Below are positions 45,534-54,677 of a stretch of 64,000 bases of DNA, piece by piece (the stretch's first letter is position 1; every line of letters begins with the position of its first letter). The translations under genes were made by a program, and so were the position numbers. Origin of the DNA: Oligoflexus tunisiensis (GTDB lineage Bacteria > Bdellovibrionota_B > Oligoflexia > Oligoflexales > Oligoflexaceae); assembly GCF_001748245.1 (NCBI RefSeq), contig NZ_BDFO01000001.1, positions 4,353,461-4,417,460 of the forward strand. Direction: 5' to 3'. The notes below the pieces were generated by a model. That model searched no databases. It worked only from the letters and a program-made list of their open reading frames with translations, and was not told where the DNA came from.

Positions 45534-46102
45534 TGCGCTCTCCTTTCAAATCGGCTGATGGCGTCATCCATGCCCAAAAGGTAACCGAGCTGATCCACGC
45601 CCTGCAAAAGACAGAGGCGCGCAAATGGATCGATGGCAAATCGTTCAATTTCCCCGGAGGCGAGTTTCACCTCCTGTCGCTCCAGATCCACGAAAAGAAC
45701 GCCGACCTCCTGAGCCCGGATGCGCTCATAAAATCCCTGCGTCACCTCGATCGGCAAAAGTCCATTTTTCAGAGCATTACTCTTAAAGATATCCCCGATC
45801 GAGGGACTGATCACGACACGAAAACCATAACCTTGCAAGGCCCAGACCGCATGTTCGCGTGACGAACCGCAGCCGAAATTGCGAGCCGCCACCAGAATCT
45901 GATCCGCCTGTCCTGATCTTTGATTCAGAACATGGTCCACGCGGCTGCCGTCGGGATGATAACGCCAGTCGTAAAACAAGGCATCACCCAGACCCTCGCG
46001 ATGGGTCTGTTTCAAAAATCGGGCCGGAATAATCTGATCCGTATCGATATTTTCAACAGGGAGAACCATGAATGTTGAGGTCAGCTTGTCAAAAGCCTGC
46101 AT
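45530..46102 (-). CDS. leuD: 3-isopropylmalate dehydratase small subunit
   Basis: 190 residues. Partner of LeuC in isopropylmalate isomerisation. ENIDTDQIIPARFLK and NFGCGSSREHAVWAL, the substrate-binding loops, are both seen. It starts 9 bases after the leuC stop and overlaps leuB. Confidence 0.96.
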   Translation of the reverse strand: MQAFDKLTSTFMVLPVENIDTDQIIPARFLKQTHREGLGDALFYDWRYHPDGSRVDHVLNQRSGQADQILVAARNFGCGSSREHAVWALQGYGFRVVISPSIGDIFKSNALKNGLLPIEVTQGFYERIRAQEVGVLFVDLERQEVKLASGEIERFAIDPFARLCLLQGVDQLGYLLGMDDAISRFERRAQ

Positions 46103-46111
46103 ATGCGACTC

Positions 46112-47494
46112 CTAAAGCAGGAAAACCCGTGGATCGGTCAAGTGCCCGGTCACAGCCGTGGCCGCGGCGGTCAAGGGACTGGCGAGGATGGTGCGCGAAC
46201 CCTTGCCCTGGCGTCCCGCAAAGTTGCGATTGCTGGTGCTGACCGCCAGCTGGCCCGGCTGCAGCTGATCGCCATTCATGGCAATGCACATGGAGCAGCC
46301 CGGCTCCCGCCATTCAGCGCCGGCGTCCAGAAAAATGCGGGCCAGACCTTCCACTTCAGCCTGCTTTTTCACCTTCACGGAACCGGGCACCACCATCAGG
46401 CGCAAGCCCGGCGCTATACGGCGGCCTTTCAAAATTTTGGCGGCGGCCCGCAGGTCGCTGATTCGCGAGTTGGTGCAGCTGCCGATAAAGACCACATCGA
46501 TCGGAGCGCCTTCCACCTTTTGTCCCGGCTGCCACTCCATGTAAGCCCGCGCGCCCTGCAGCTGCTCATCCGCCGGCACCACTTCCTGAATGCCGATCGC
46601 CTGATCCGGAGAGGTTCCAAAGGTCACCATCGGCGTGATGCGACTCGCATCCAGTAAAATCTCGCGATCAAAGACGGCATCGGGATCGCTTCGGAGCTGG
46701 CGCCAGTCCTCCAAGGCCCGATTCCAGTCCGCACCGGATGGGGCATAAGGCCGATCCTTGAGAAAGGCAAAGGTCCGTTCATCGGGAGCGATCAGACCGG
46801 CCTTGGCTCCGGCTTCGATGCTCATGTTGCAAAGCGTCATGCGCGCTTCCATATCGAGCGCGTTGATCGCCGGGCCGCGATATTCCAGCACATAGCCTGT
46901 ACCCCCGCCGGCCCCGAGCTTTTGAATGATGGCCAGAATCAGATCCTTGGCCGTGACGCCGCGCCCCAGCTGACCTTCGACATGCACGGCGAGGGTTTTC
47001 GGCTTTTTCTGCAGAAGACACTGCGTGGCCAGCACGTGGCCGACTTCACTGGTGCCGATGCCGAAGGCGAGGGCTCCGAACGCCCCATGCGTGCTGGTAT
47101 GGGAATCACCACAGACGATGGTCTGACCGGGAAGCGTCAGCCCGAGTTCCGGAGCGATCACATGGATGATGCCCTGCGACGCGGAACCAAGATCAAAGAG
47201 GGGAATCGCAAAATCCTGGCAGTTGCGCCGGAGGGTTTCCACCTGCTGGCGGGCCTGGTCATCGACATAGGCTTCGCGCCGTGCATCGGTGGGAATGGAA
47301 TGATCGAGGGTGGCAAAGGTTTGATCCGGGCGCCGCACCCGGAGACCCCTTTGACGAAGTTCGGTAAAGGCCTGCGGCGAGGTCACCTCATGCACGAGGT
47401 GACGATCGATATAGAGGACGGCCGGGTGGTCGGCGGATTCCGCCGCCACCTCATGCGCTGTCCAGATTTTGTCAAGAAGGGTCCGAGGATGCAT
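46112..47494 (-). CDS. leuC: 3-isopropylmalate dehydratase large subunit
   Basis: 460 residues, aconitase fold with a [4Fe-4S] cluster. The cluster Cys are in FIGSCTNSR and GCSMCIAMN; GDSHTSTHGAFGALAFG is the family motif. It forms a heterodimer with LeuD. Its start overlaps the ilvE end by 23 bases, which suggests tight translational coupling. Confidence 0.96.
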   Translation of the reverse strand: MHPRTLLDKIWTAHEVAAESADHPAVLYIDRHLVHEVTSPQAFTELRQRGLRVRRPDQTFATLDHSIPTDARREAYVDDQARQQVETLRRNCQDFAIPLFDLGSASQGIIHVIAPELGLTLPGQTIVCGDSHTSTHGAFGALAFGIGTSEVGHVLATQCLLQKKPKTLAVHVEGQLGRGVTAKDLILAIIQKLGAGGGTGYVLEYRGPAINALDMEARMTLCNMSIEAGAKAGLIAPDERTFAFLKDRPYAPSGADWNRALEDWRQLRSDPDAVFDREILLDASRITPMVTFGTSPDQAIGIQEVVPADEQLQGARAYMEWQPGQKVEGAPIDVVFIGSCTNSRISDLRAAAKILKGRRIAPGLRLMVVPGSVKVKKQAEVEGLARIFLDAGAEWREPGCSMCIAMNGDQLQPGQLAVSTSNRNFAGRQGKGSRTILASPLTAAATAVTGHLTDPRVFLL

Positions 47495-48455
47495 AGGAAG
47501 CCTCCAGGATATGCGGAGGGGCCTCGAATTTTTTCAATGGCTCGAGCCAGCCCCAACGATCTTCCGTTTCACCTTTGAAAAGACCAAAGAAAGCCTTCTG
47601 GAGCGCACGCGTGATCGGACCTGGTTTGCCGTCCTTCACCTTGCGTCCATCCACACTGCGAATCGGGACGATTTCCGCCGCCGTACCGGTGAAGAAAAGT
47701 TCATCCGCCAGATACAGGAGTTCGCGTGGATAGGTGCCTTCTTCGAGCTCATAACCGAGACTTTGCGCCAGTTGAATCACGGTATCGCGCGTGATGCCTT
47801 CGAGGATGGAGCAGTGGATGGAAGGCGTATAAATTTTTCCATTCCGCACGATAAAGAGATTTTCCCCGGGACCTTCGCTCAGAAAGCCCTGACTGTTCAG
47901 AGCAATGGCTTCGGTATAACCATGCCGCCTGGCTTCATCGACCATGAAGAACGAGGCCAGATAATTGCCGCCGGCTTTGGCCAGCTGCGGATGCGTGTTG
48001 GGCGCGGCGCGTTGCCACGAGGTTACGCAGGTGTCGATGCCTTCGTCCAGACCTTTGGCCCCGAGGTAGGCACCCCATTCGAAGGCGGCGATCGACAGTT
48101 CCAAACGAGTGACGGCCGTGGGCATCACGCCGATGCTGCCATAACCGTAGAAAATAATGGGACGAACGTAAGCACCTTCCAGACCATTGACGGCCACCAC
48201 TTTATGGATGGCCTCACTGATTTGATCTTCATCATAGGTCACCGGCATCTTGTAGATCGACGCCGATTCAAGCAGTCGTTTGGAGTGCTCGCGCAGGCGG
48301 AAAAACGCCGGCCCCGTGCTCGTGTTGTAACAGCGGATGCCTTCGAAAACACTGGTTCCGTAGTGGAGAGCATGCGACAGCACATGCACGGTGGCCTCTT
48401 CCCAAGGGACCAGGGTTCCACGATGCCAAATCCAATTGCTGGGCTTAATAGACAT
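47472..48455 (-). CDS. ilvE: branched-chain amino acid aminotransferase
   Basis: 327 residues, fold-type IV PLP enzyme. It makes the last step to Val, Ile and Leu. HYGTSVFEGIRCY and the Schiff-base Lys in LAKAGGNYLASF are present, with FLSEGPGENLF near the phosphate site. It overlaps leuC and starts 1 base after the leuA stop with GGAG inside the leuA end. Confidence 0.96.
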   Translation of the reverse strand: MSIKPSNWIWHRGTLVPWEEATVHVLSHALHYGTSVFEGIRCYNTSTGPAFFRLREHSKRLLESASIYKMPVTYDEDQISEAIHKVVAVNGLEGAYVRPIIFYGYGSIGVMPTAVTRLELSIAAFEWGAYLGAKGLDEGIDTCVTSWQRAAPNTHPQLAKAGGNYLASFFMVDEARRHGYTEAIALNSQGFLSEGPGENLFIVRNGKIYTPSIHCSILEGITRDTVIQLAQSLGYELEEGTYPRELLYLADELFFTGTAAEIVPIRSVDGRKVKDGKPGPITRALQKAFFGLFKGETEDRWGWLEPLKKFEAPPHILEASYASSDPS

Positions 48456-48456
48456 G

Positions 48457-49674
48457 TTACACTCCTCGTAGGGAATAGTTTGCGAGCACAGGGGACGTAT
48501 GGGCCGCAGTGTGCACGATATCCCTTACGATGGCCAGCAATTCATGCTCCTCGGGTTCTTTTTTCTGGTCACAAAGACGTTTGAAGGCGTTGAAAGCCTC
48601 TTCAAACTGCATCTCGGTGCAGTGAATATCCCTCTCCTCCATCCAATAATGGAACGCATGACGCCCGGAATGTTTGCCGAGCACCATACGATTGCCTGTG
48701 CGTCCAACGTCTTCCGGACGCATGATCTCATAGGTCGCAGGATGCATGAGCACTCCGTGCTGATGAATGCCGGCTTCGTGGGCAAAGGCATTCAGGCCCA
48801 CCACTGCCTTGTTGCGCGGCACGGCGAGGCCGGTGATGCGGGTCAGCATGGTGCTGGCGTATACCAGGTTCTGGGTGTTGATGCCGGTGTCGAGCCCGTA
48901 ATAGTCCCGACGGGTTTTCAGCGCCATCACCAGCTCCTCGAGGGAACAGTTGCCCGCCCGTTCGCCTATTCCATTGATGGTACATTCGACCTGACGGGCT
49001 CCAGCCTCGATGGCCGCCAGGCTGTTGGCGACCGCGAGACCGAGATCATTGTGACAATGCACACTGAGCACGGCCTTGTCGATATTGGGAACCTTGGCTT
49101 TCAGGTAACGGATCAAACTCCCAAACTGATAAGGCACGGCATAGCCCACCGTATCCGGAATGTTGATGACCGTGGCACCCGCTTCAATGGCTTCATACAC
49201 GGCTTCCGCCAGAAACTCGGGCTCGGTGCGCGCGGCGTCCTCGGCGGAAAATTCCACCTCATCGAAAAGATCGCGGGCCAGGGTTAAACCTTCCCGCAAA
49301 CACTGCAGAACCTCGCCACGGTTCATGCGCAGTTTATAGGTCCGATGGATTTCACTGGTCGCCAGAAAGATATGCGCCCGGCTGCGTCTGGCGGAACGCA
49401 GGGCGAGTTCGGTGCGCACGATATCATCCCGACGACAGCGGGAGAGCCCGGCCAGGGTCGGGCCTGTCACCGCATCGGCGATGGCCCGCACAGCCGCGTA
49501 ATCCCCTTCGGAACTCGCCGGAAATCCGCATTCGATGACATCGACATTGAGTTGCGCGAGCACTTCGGCCATCTGAACCTTTTCCTCAAGGTTCATCGAA
49601 GCACCCGGCGACTGTTCCCCATCACGCAGGGTCGTATCGAAAATTCTTACACTATCCACGGCTGGAGTTTGCAT
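48457..49674 (-). CDS. leuA: 2-isopropylmalate synthase, catalytic region only
   Basis: 405 residues against about 515-525 for usual LeuA. The catalytic barrel is complete: TTLRDGEQSPGASM, HIFLATSEIH, VHCHNDLGLAVAN with the zinc His pair, and GIGERAGNCSLEE. The linker helices (FNAFKRLCDQKKEPEEHELL) are seen, but the C-terminal leucine-binding domain is absent and the protein ends YSLRGV. The stop is followed at once by ilvE with its SD, so this is the natural end. Feedback by leucine is therefore expected to be lost or weak. Confidence 0.94.
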   Translation of the reverse strand: MQTPAVDSVRIFDTTLRDGEQSPGASMNLEEKVQMAEVLAQLNVDVIECGFPASSEGDYAAVRAIADAVTGPTLAGLSRCRRDDIVRTELALRSARRSRAHIFLATSEIHRTYKLRMNRGEVLQCLREGLTLARDLFDEVEFSAEDAARTEPEFLAEAVYEAIEAGATVINIPDTVGYAVPYQFGSLIRYLKAKVPNIDKAVLSVHCHNDLGLAVANSLAAIEAGARQVECTINGIGERAGNCSLEELVMALKTRRDYYGLDTGINTQNLVYASTMLTRITGLAVPRNKAVVGLNAFAHEAGIHQHGVLMHPATYEIMRPEDVGRTGNRMVLGKHSGRHAFHYWMEERDIHCTEMQFEEAFNAFKRLCDQKKEPEEHELLAIVRDIVHTAAHTSPVLANYSLRGV

Positions 49675-49966
49675 ACACTGGCCTCCTTATCACCTGATTC
49701 ATGCCCCGGCTTTCGAATTTGGGCAGCACGGCGGGGAGTGCGCCCACGGTCACTTCAATGACTTCGCAAAGCTTTTCGATTTGTAGGGAAAGGTGCGTCA
49801 GCGGACGCTCGCTGTCGCCTTCGATTTCGATATGGATCAGATTCTGCTCCTGATCGCAGGTGGCCTTGAGACTGCGCGTGCTGTAGCCGCGATGGCGGAA
49901 AACGCGCAGGATCCGTTCCATAACCCCTTCCTCATCGTGGGCGAGGATTTCAGCGTGATAAAGCAT
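49652..49966 (-). CDS. ilvN: acetolactate synthase small subunit, short ACT form
   Basis: 104 residues. One ACT domain (HDEEGVMERILRVFRHRGYST) without the C-terminal part of a typical 160-residue IlvN. It resembles IlvM-type short subunits. It overlaps both ilvB and leuA by 17 and 23 bases. It would bind IlvB and may weaken or alter valine inhibition. Confidence 0.88.
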   Translation of the reverse strand: MLYHAEILAHDEEGVMERILRVFRHRGYSTRSLKATCDQEQNLIHIEIEGDSERPLTHLSLQIEKLCEVIEVTVGALPAVLPKFESRGMNQVIRRPVYANSSRG

Positions 49967-51614
49967 AGGATGAGCCCTCCATCATTTGGATATTGGATTT
50001 GCCGGGTGGAACCAAAGGCCACACATTTTCCTGGGGATCGATGCGCACATGCAAAAGGCAGGGACCGGGATGATTGATCAGATAATCAATGCCAGGCATT
50101 TCATCCAGGCGATCCTGAATCGTCATGCCGTCGATGCCAAAGGATCGAGCCAGCGCCACGAAGTCGGGATTGTCCGAGAGGTCCACCGCACTGTAACGTT
50201 CCTGAAAGAAGAGTTCCTGCCACTGCCGCACCATGCCCAGTCTTTGATTGTCAAAGAGCAGAATCTTCACCGGCAGGGAATAGCGATTGATGGTCGCCAG
50301 TTCCTGAATGTTCATCATGATGGACCCATCGCCGCTGCAACAGATCACCAGCGCATCGGGATTGCCGAGCTGGGCTCCGATCGCGGCGGGAACACCGTAA
50401 CCCATGGTGCCGAGGCCTCCACTGGTCAGATGATCGGTCGGATGCTGCAGGGCGAAATGCTGCGCGAGCCACATCTGATGCTGACCGACATCGGCGGTCA
50501 CGATCGTGCGACGGGGCACAAGACGCGACAGCAGCTGCAAAAAGCGCGGGGCATAGATGCCATCGCCCGGGGCTTCATAGTTCCAACGGAACTCGTCCTT
50601 CCAGACCAGGCACTGTTCGAGCCAATCCACCTTTTCCAGCGGAATGGTCAGGGCTTTCAGGTTGGGCTCCAGGGGGCCGCAGAGCGAAACCTCCGGGGCC
50701 CGGTTCTTGCCAATTTCCGCCGGATCGATATCCATATGGATCACCCGGGCGTTCGGCGCGAATTCCTGCAGTTTTCCCGTGGCGCGATCATCGAAGCGGG
50801 CGCCGATGGCGATCAGAAGATCACAGTTTTCCACCGCGTAGTTGGCTGCCTTCATCCCATGCATGCCGAGCATGCCGAGAAATAAAGGATGTTCGGTTTC
50901 AATCGAGCCGAGGCCTTTCAGCGTCGCCACCACCGGAAAGCGCGTGGTGTTGACAAAGTTCCGAAAGGCCCGCACACAACCGGCAATCCCCACCCCACCG
51001 CCGACATAAATCAACGGCCGTTCGGCCTCCCGGATCATCTGCGCGGCCCTTGGCAAAGCGGATTCCGTGACCAGGGTCGGGCGTGGTTCCAAAGGCGGCC
51101 AGGCGTCCAGTGTTTCCACCGGATGAATGGAAATATCCTTGGGCAGGTCGATTAGCACGGGACCGGGTCGACCGCTGCGGGCAATTTCAAAGGCCCGGCG
51201 CACCATTCCGTAAAGTTCATGAGCATGACGCGCCACAAAACTATGCTTCACCACGCCGAGGCACATGCCGAAGATATCCACTTCCTGAAAGGCATCGGTA
51301 CCCATCATCGGAGTGGCCACCTGACCGGTGATGCACACCATCGGCACCGAATCCAAAAACGCATTGGCGATCCCGGTCACGAGGTTGGTGGCCCCGGGTC
51401 CCGAGGTGGCGATGCACACGCCGACCTTGCCCGTGGCGCGGGCATAACCATCCGCGGCCAGGGACGCGCCCTGTTCATGCCGCACAAGGATGGTTTGAAA
51501 GCCGGCATCCAGCAGTCGATCAAACACCGGCATGATCGCGCCGCCTGGATAGCCAAAAACCAGGTCCGTGCCCTCGTGTTCGAGAGCCTTAATGATGGCG
51601 TCGGCTCCGATCAT
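49950..51614 (-). CDS. ilvB: acetolactate (acetohydroxyacid) synthase large subunit
   Basis: 554 residues, thiamine-diphosphate enzyme. It condenses pyruvate with pyruvate or 2-oxobutyrate. VFGYPGGAIMPVFD, RHEQGASLAADGYARATGK (catalytic Glu region), and the ThDP-Mg motif GDGSIMMNIQELATINRY are present. The start overlaps the ilvC end by 26 bases. Confidence 0.96.
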   Translation of the reverse strand: MIGADAIIKALEHEGTDLVFGYPGGAIMPVFDRLLDAGFQTILVRHEQGASLAADGYARATGKVGVCIATSGPGATNLVTGIANAFLDSVPMVCITGQVATPMMGTDAFQEVDIFGMCLGVVKHSFVARHAHELYGMVRRAFEIARSGRPGPVLIDLPKDISIHPVETLDAWPPLEPRPTLVTESALPRAAQMIREAERPLIYVGGGVGIAGCVRAFRNFVNTTRFPVVATLKGLGSIETEHPLFLGMLGMHGMKAANYAVENCDLLIAIGARFDDRATGKLQEFAPNARVIHMDIDPAEIGKNRAPEVSLCGPLEPNLKALTIPLEKVDWLEQCLVWKDEFRWNYEAPGDGIYAPRFLQLLSRLVPRRTIVTADVGQHQMWLAQHFALQHPTDHLTSGGLGTMGYGVPAAIGAQLGNPDALVICCSGDGSIMMNIQELATINRYSLPVKILLFDNQRLGMVRQWQELFFQERYSAVDLSDNPDFVALARSFGIDGMTIQDRLDEMPGIDYLINHPGPCLLHVRIDPQENVWPLVPPGKSNIQMMEGSSYALSR

Positions 51615-52623
51615 CGGTTTTATCTCCTGCTTGTTGAATCCAACTCATCTGTGAACGCAGACGCTTCCCGGTCGACTCGATTTCATGCCGCAGTTCCTCC
51701 TGCAGCTGGGACCGATAATTTTTCAGGCCCGTTTCATACTCGTTCTGCCAGCGCGCCGCAAAGGTTCCGTCCTGGATTTCCTCGAGGATTCTTTGCATAT
51801 TGCGGCGCGCGTGGGCATCGATCACCCGACGGCCGCTGACGAGTGTTCCGTATTTCGCGGTATCGCTGATGAACTGATGCATCTTGGCGAGACCGCCTTC
51901 ATAAAGGAGGTCCACGATCAATTTCAATTCGTGCAGGCATTCAAAATAAGCGAGTTCGGGTTGATAGCCGGCGGACACCAGGGTTTCAAAACCAGCCTTC
52001 ACGAGTTCGGTGGCTCCTCCGCACAGAACGGCCTGCTCACCGAAGAGGTCGGTTTCCGTTTCCTCCTTGAAGGTCGTTTCCAGAACCCCCGCGCGCGTGC
52101 CACCAATCTTGTGTGCATATTGCAGCGCTTTTTGTTTCGCATGCCCGGAGGGGTTGGCTTCCACGGCGATCAAACAGGGCACGCCCTTGCCTTCCTCATA
52201 CTGCCGCCTGACCAGAGCGCCTGGTCCCTTGGGCGCGCAGAGGATCACGTCATGTTCCGGACCGGGTTCGATGCGACCATAGTGAATGGAGAAGCCATGC
52301 GCGAAAAGCAGCGTGGCATCATGCTTCATATATGGCCGCACGTCCTCTTCATACATGGCTTTTTGCGGCATATCCGGCGTCAGAAAGCAGATCAGATCCG
52401 CCTCGCGCACGGCAGCGGCTACGCTTTGCACCGCCCAGCCATCCACCATGGCCTGTTCGTAGCTCGGTCCTCCTTCCCGCACACCGACGCGCACATTGCA
52501 GCCGCTGTCACGCAGGTTAAGAGCATGGGCCCGCCCCTGGCTGCCGTAACCGAGTACGGCGATGGCAAGGCCATCGATCAGGGTGGTGTCAAGATTCTGC
52601 TGGGCAAAGAATGCTGCGCTCAT
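51589..52623 (-). CDS. ilvC: ketol-acid reductoisomerase, class I
   Basis: 344 residues from ATG 52623, normal for the short class I enzyme. NADPH loop GYGSQGRAHALNLRDSG, then LCAPKGPGALVRRQYEEGKG and FKEETETDLFGEQAVLCGG for metal and substrate. AGGAG 8 bases before ATG fixes the start; a longer frame upstream is not used. 143 bases separate it from ilvD, filled by hairpin repeats. Confidence 0.95.
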   Translation of the reverse strand: MSAAFFAQQNLDTTLIDGLAIAVLGYGSQGRAHALNLRDSGCNVRVGVREGGPSYEQAMVDGWAVQSVAAAVREADLICFLTPDMPQKAMYEEDVRPYMKHDATLLFAHGFSIHYGRIEPGPEHDVILCAPKGPGALVRRQYEEGKGVPCLIAVEANPSGHAKQKALQYAHKIGGTRAGVLETTFKEETETDLFGEQAVLCGGATELVKAGFETLVSAGYQPELAYFECLHELKLIVDLLYEGGLAKMHQFISDTAKYGTLVSGRRVIDAHARRNMQRILEEIQDGTFAARWQNEYETGLKNYRSQLQEELRHEIESTGKRLRSQMSWIQQAGDKTDDRSRRHH

Positions 52624-52670
52624 CAGTGTGTCTCCTATGAAGTTGGCAAAGCGCTGCCATGACCCTTGCT

Positions 52671-52760
52671 GGGTGACTTCCGTCACCCCCGAAGGGGGTC
52701 GTGTTCTGTCATCCCCGAAACTGGGGCGTATTCTGTTATCCCCGAAGGGAGCCGGGTTGC
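52671..52760 (-). repeat. hairpin-repeat array between ilvD and ilvC
   Basis: Three tandem copies of a 26-27 bp unit, GTCAyCCCCGAA-rGGGGcGT-TTCT type, at 52682-52707, 52708-52734 and 52735-52760. Each holds a CCCCGAA..GGGG stem. Upstream, GGGTGAC-TTCC-GTCACCC (52671-52688) forms a competing 7-bp stem that shares bases with the first copy. Such an array may stabilise or trim the mRNA or tune ilvC expression. Confidence 0.7.
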
Positions 52761-52766
52761 GAAACG

Positions 52767-54422
52767 TTACGTATCAAAATCAGGCTGCGTACTCGCCCCC
52801 TGCGCCGCGGAACCGACCTCGCGTATGTACTTTCCAAACACCCCACGTTCAAAACGCGGCTTGGGTGCGTTCCAATACATCCGACGACTCTCAAGATCCG
52901 CATCCACATTCAACCGCCGCGCCGGCACATCAATCGTAATGCGATCCCCATCACGCAGGAGCGCGATTGGTCCCCCGACATGAGCCTCGGGTGCGATATG
53001 GCCAATACAAAGCCCATGCGTCGCGCCACTGAAACGTCCATCAGTCAGCAGAGCCACCGAATCGCCGAGTCCCGCTCCAATCAAGGCCGCGGTCACCGCG
53101 AGCATCTCGGGCATGCCCGGCGCTCCTTTCGGTCCCATATAGCGAATCACCACCACATCACCGGGCTGGATCCGCCCTTCCTGGCAGGCGGCGAAGGTAT
53201 CCTGCTCGGAATCAAAGACCCGCGCCGGCCCTTCAAATCGCTGTATATCCTTGCCCGACAGTTTCAAAACACAACCGTCCGGCGCCAGATCGCCTTTCAG
53301 GATGGCAAAGGCTCCGCGGCTTTTCAAAGGCTTCGCAATATTCAGCACTACGTCCTGTCCGGGACGTTCCTTCACCTCATCGGCCTCCTCTTTCAAGGTG
53401 CGACCGATGACAGTGGGGGCATCCACCAGCATGCCGGCGGCAAAAAGTTTGCGGCAGACCAGAGCCACCCCACCCTCGCGTTCCAGGTCAGTGGCCATAT
53501 AGCGTCCAAAGGGTTTAAGATCTGCAATCAAAGGAACCTCCGCTGCAATCCGATCGAAAAGTTCAATCGGCAACGGCACGTTCGCCTCACGCGCCAGCGC
53601 GAGAAGATGCAGTACGGCATTGGTCGAACCGCCGGTGGCACAGACAGCGACGATGGCATTGCGGAAGGCATCGGGAGTTAGAAAGTGGCGGGAGGTGATT
53701 TGATCCTGGAGGTTTTTCATCACGATTTCACCGCAGCGGAAGGCGGCGTGATCCTTGCGGGGGTCGAGGGCTGGCACTTCACTGAGTCCGATCGGTGACA
53801 GCCCCATAACCGAGAAGGCCATGGCCATCGTATTTGCGGTGAATTGCCCACCGCAGGCTCCAGCGCCCGGACAGGCGCGATTCTCCAGACTGCAGAGTTC
53901 ATCATCCGTCATGCGACCCGCGCTGTGTGCACCGACCGCTTCAAACACATCCTGAATGGTGACGCTCTGGCCCCGCCATTGACCAGGCGCAATGGATCCT
54001 CCATAAAACAGGACCGAAGGAAGATCGAGGCGCGCCATTGCCATCGCGGCTCCCGGTATGGTTTTATCACAACCGACGATGGCCACGAGTCCATCGAAGA
54101 GATGCGACTGGACCATCAGCTCAATGGAGTCCGCAATCACCTCGCGGGAAACCAGCGAACCGCGCATGCCCTGAGTGCCCATCGTAATGCCGTCGGACAC
54201 CGCGATGGTATTGAATTCTATCGGAGTGCCACCGCGCGCGCGGATCCCTTCCTTCACCTTCTGCGCGAGGCGCCTGAGATGAAAGTTGCAAGGCGTGACT
54301 TCGGTCCACGTGTTGGCGATCCCGATCAAAGGCTTGTCGAGATCGTCATCCGTAAGACCCGTGGCCTTGAGCATGGCCCGTGCCGGGGGACGCATTGTGA
54401 TTTCCTTGCTCCGATAGTGCAT
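52767..54422 (-). CDS. ilvD: dihydroxy-acid dehydratase
   Basis: 551 residues. It dehydrates dihydroxy acids in Val and Ile synthesis and binds an Fe-S cluster through Cys in TPCNFH, VGCDKTIPGAAMA and CPGAGACGGQFTANTM. GDSVALLTDGRFSGATHG is the late catalytic motif. First structural gene of the operon. ATG codons at 54422 and 9 codons in are possible; the second (MRPPARAMLKATGL) is preceded by AAGGAAA, so the true start may be about 54395. Confidence 0.95.
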   Translation of the reverse strand: MHYRSKEITMRPPARAMLKATGLTDDDLDKPLIGIANTWTEVTPCNFHLRRLAQKVKEGIRARGGTPIEFNTIAVSDGITMGTQGMRGSLVSREVIADSIELMVQSHLFDGLVAIVGCDKTIPGAAMAMARLDLPSVLFYGGSIAPGQWRGQSVTIQDVFEAVGAHSAGRMTDDELCSLENRACPGAGACGGQFTANTMAMAFSVMGLSPIGLSEVPALDPRKDHAAFRCGEIVMKNLQDQITSRHFLTPDAFRNAIVAVCATGGSTNAVLHLLALAREANVPLPIELFDRIAAEVPLIADLKPFGRYMATDLEREGGVALVCRKLFAAGMLVDAPTVIGRTLKEEADEVKERPGQDVVLNIAKPLKSRGAFAILKGDLAPDGCVLKLSGKDIQRFEGPARVFDSEQDTFAACQEGRIQPGDVVVIRYMGPKGAPGMPEMLAVTAALIGAGLGDSVALLTDGRFSGATHGLCIGHIAPEAHVGGPIALLRDGDRITIDVPARRLNVDADLESRRMYWNAPKPRFERGVFGKYIREVGSAAQGASTQPDFDT

Positions 54423-54440
54423 AAAATCCTCTGCATGGCG

Positions 54441-54482
54441 GTTAAATCAAAAGCCCCCAACACTTTTCAGGGTGTTGGGGGC
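54441..54482 (-). terminator. attenuator terminator of the ilv-leu operon
   Basis: On the minus strand GCCCCCAACAC (54482-54472), loop CCTGAAAA, GTGTTGGGGGC (54463-54453), then TTTTGATTT. This perfect 11-bp stem and U-tract lie between the leader peptide and ilvD. A GGGGGC in the last leader codons can pair instead with GCCCCC and so act as antiterminator. Confidence 0.92.
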
Positions 54483-54503
54483 TCCGTCTTTCGCTTTTAA
54501 GCT

Positions 54504-54644
54504 TTACGGCGGGCCCCCGTTGGCAATAAGGAGTACGAGGCCATGAAGCACGAGAATGAGAATAAGGGAAAAAAGTCGCACGGATGCAGCGCTGGCACCT
54601 GCAGCTTGCATGGGAACGTTTTGTGTAATGTGCGACCTCATCAT
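54504..54644 (-). CDS. ilvL: ilv-leu operon leader peptide (attenuation)
   Basis: 46 residues from ATG 54644 (or ATG 54641), preceded by GGGAAGAG. The C-terminal part reads LFSLILILVLHGLVLLIA (codons about 54524-54575), with 13 Leu/Ile/Val in 18 residues, then NGGPP and TAA. A terminator hairpin follows 22 bases later and ilvD after that. This is the layout of branched-chain attenuators such as IlvL. The same frame is open upstream to 54764, but that part looks non-coding. Stalling on scarce charged tRNAs would let transcription continue into ilvD. Confidence 0.85.
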   Translation of the reverse strand: MMRSHITQNVPMQAAGASAASVRLFSLILILVLHGLVLLIANGGPP

Positions 54645-54677
54645 GTTCTCTTCCCGGTTGCTGTCGTTACTGACCCT

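Noticed and set aside
52682..52760. rho-independent terminator between ilvD and ilvC
   Set aside because: The stems lack a T-run on the minus strand and ilvC needs the upstream promoter, so I list them as a hairpin array instead.
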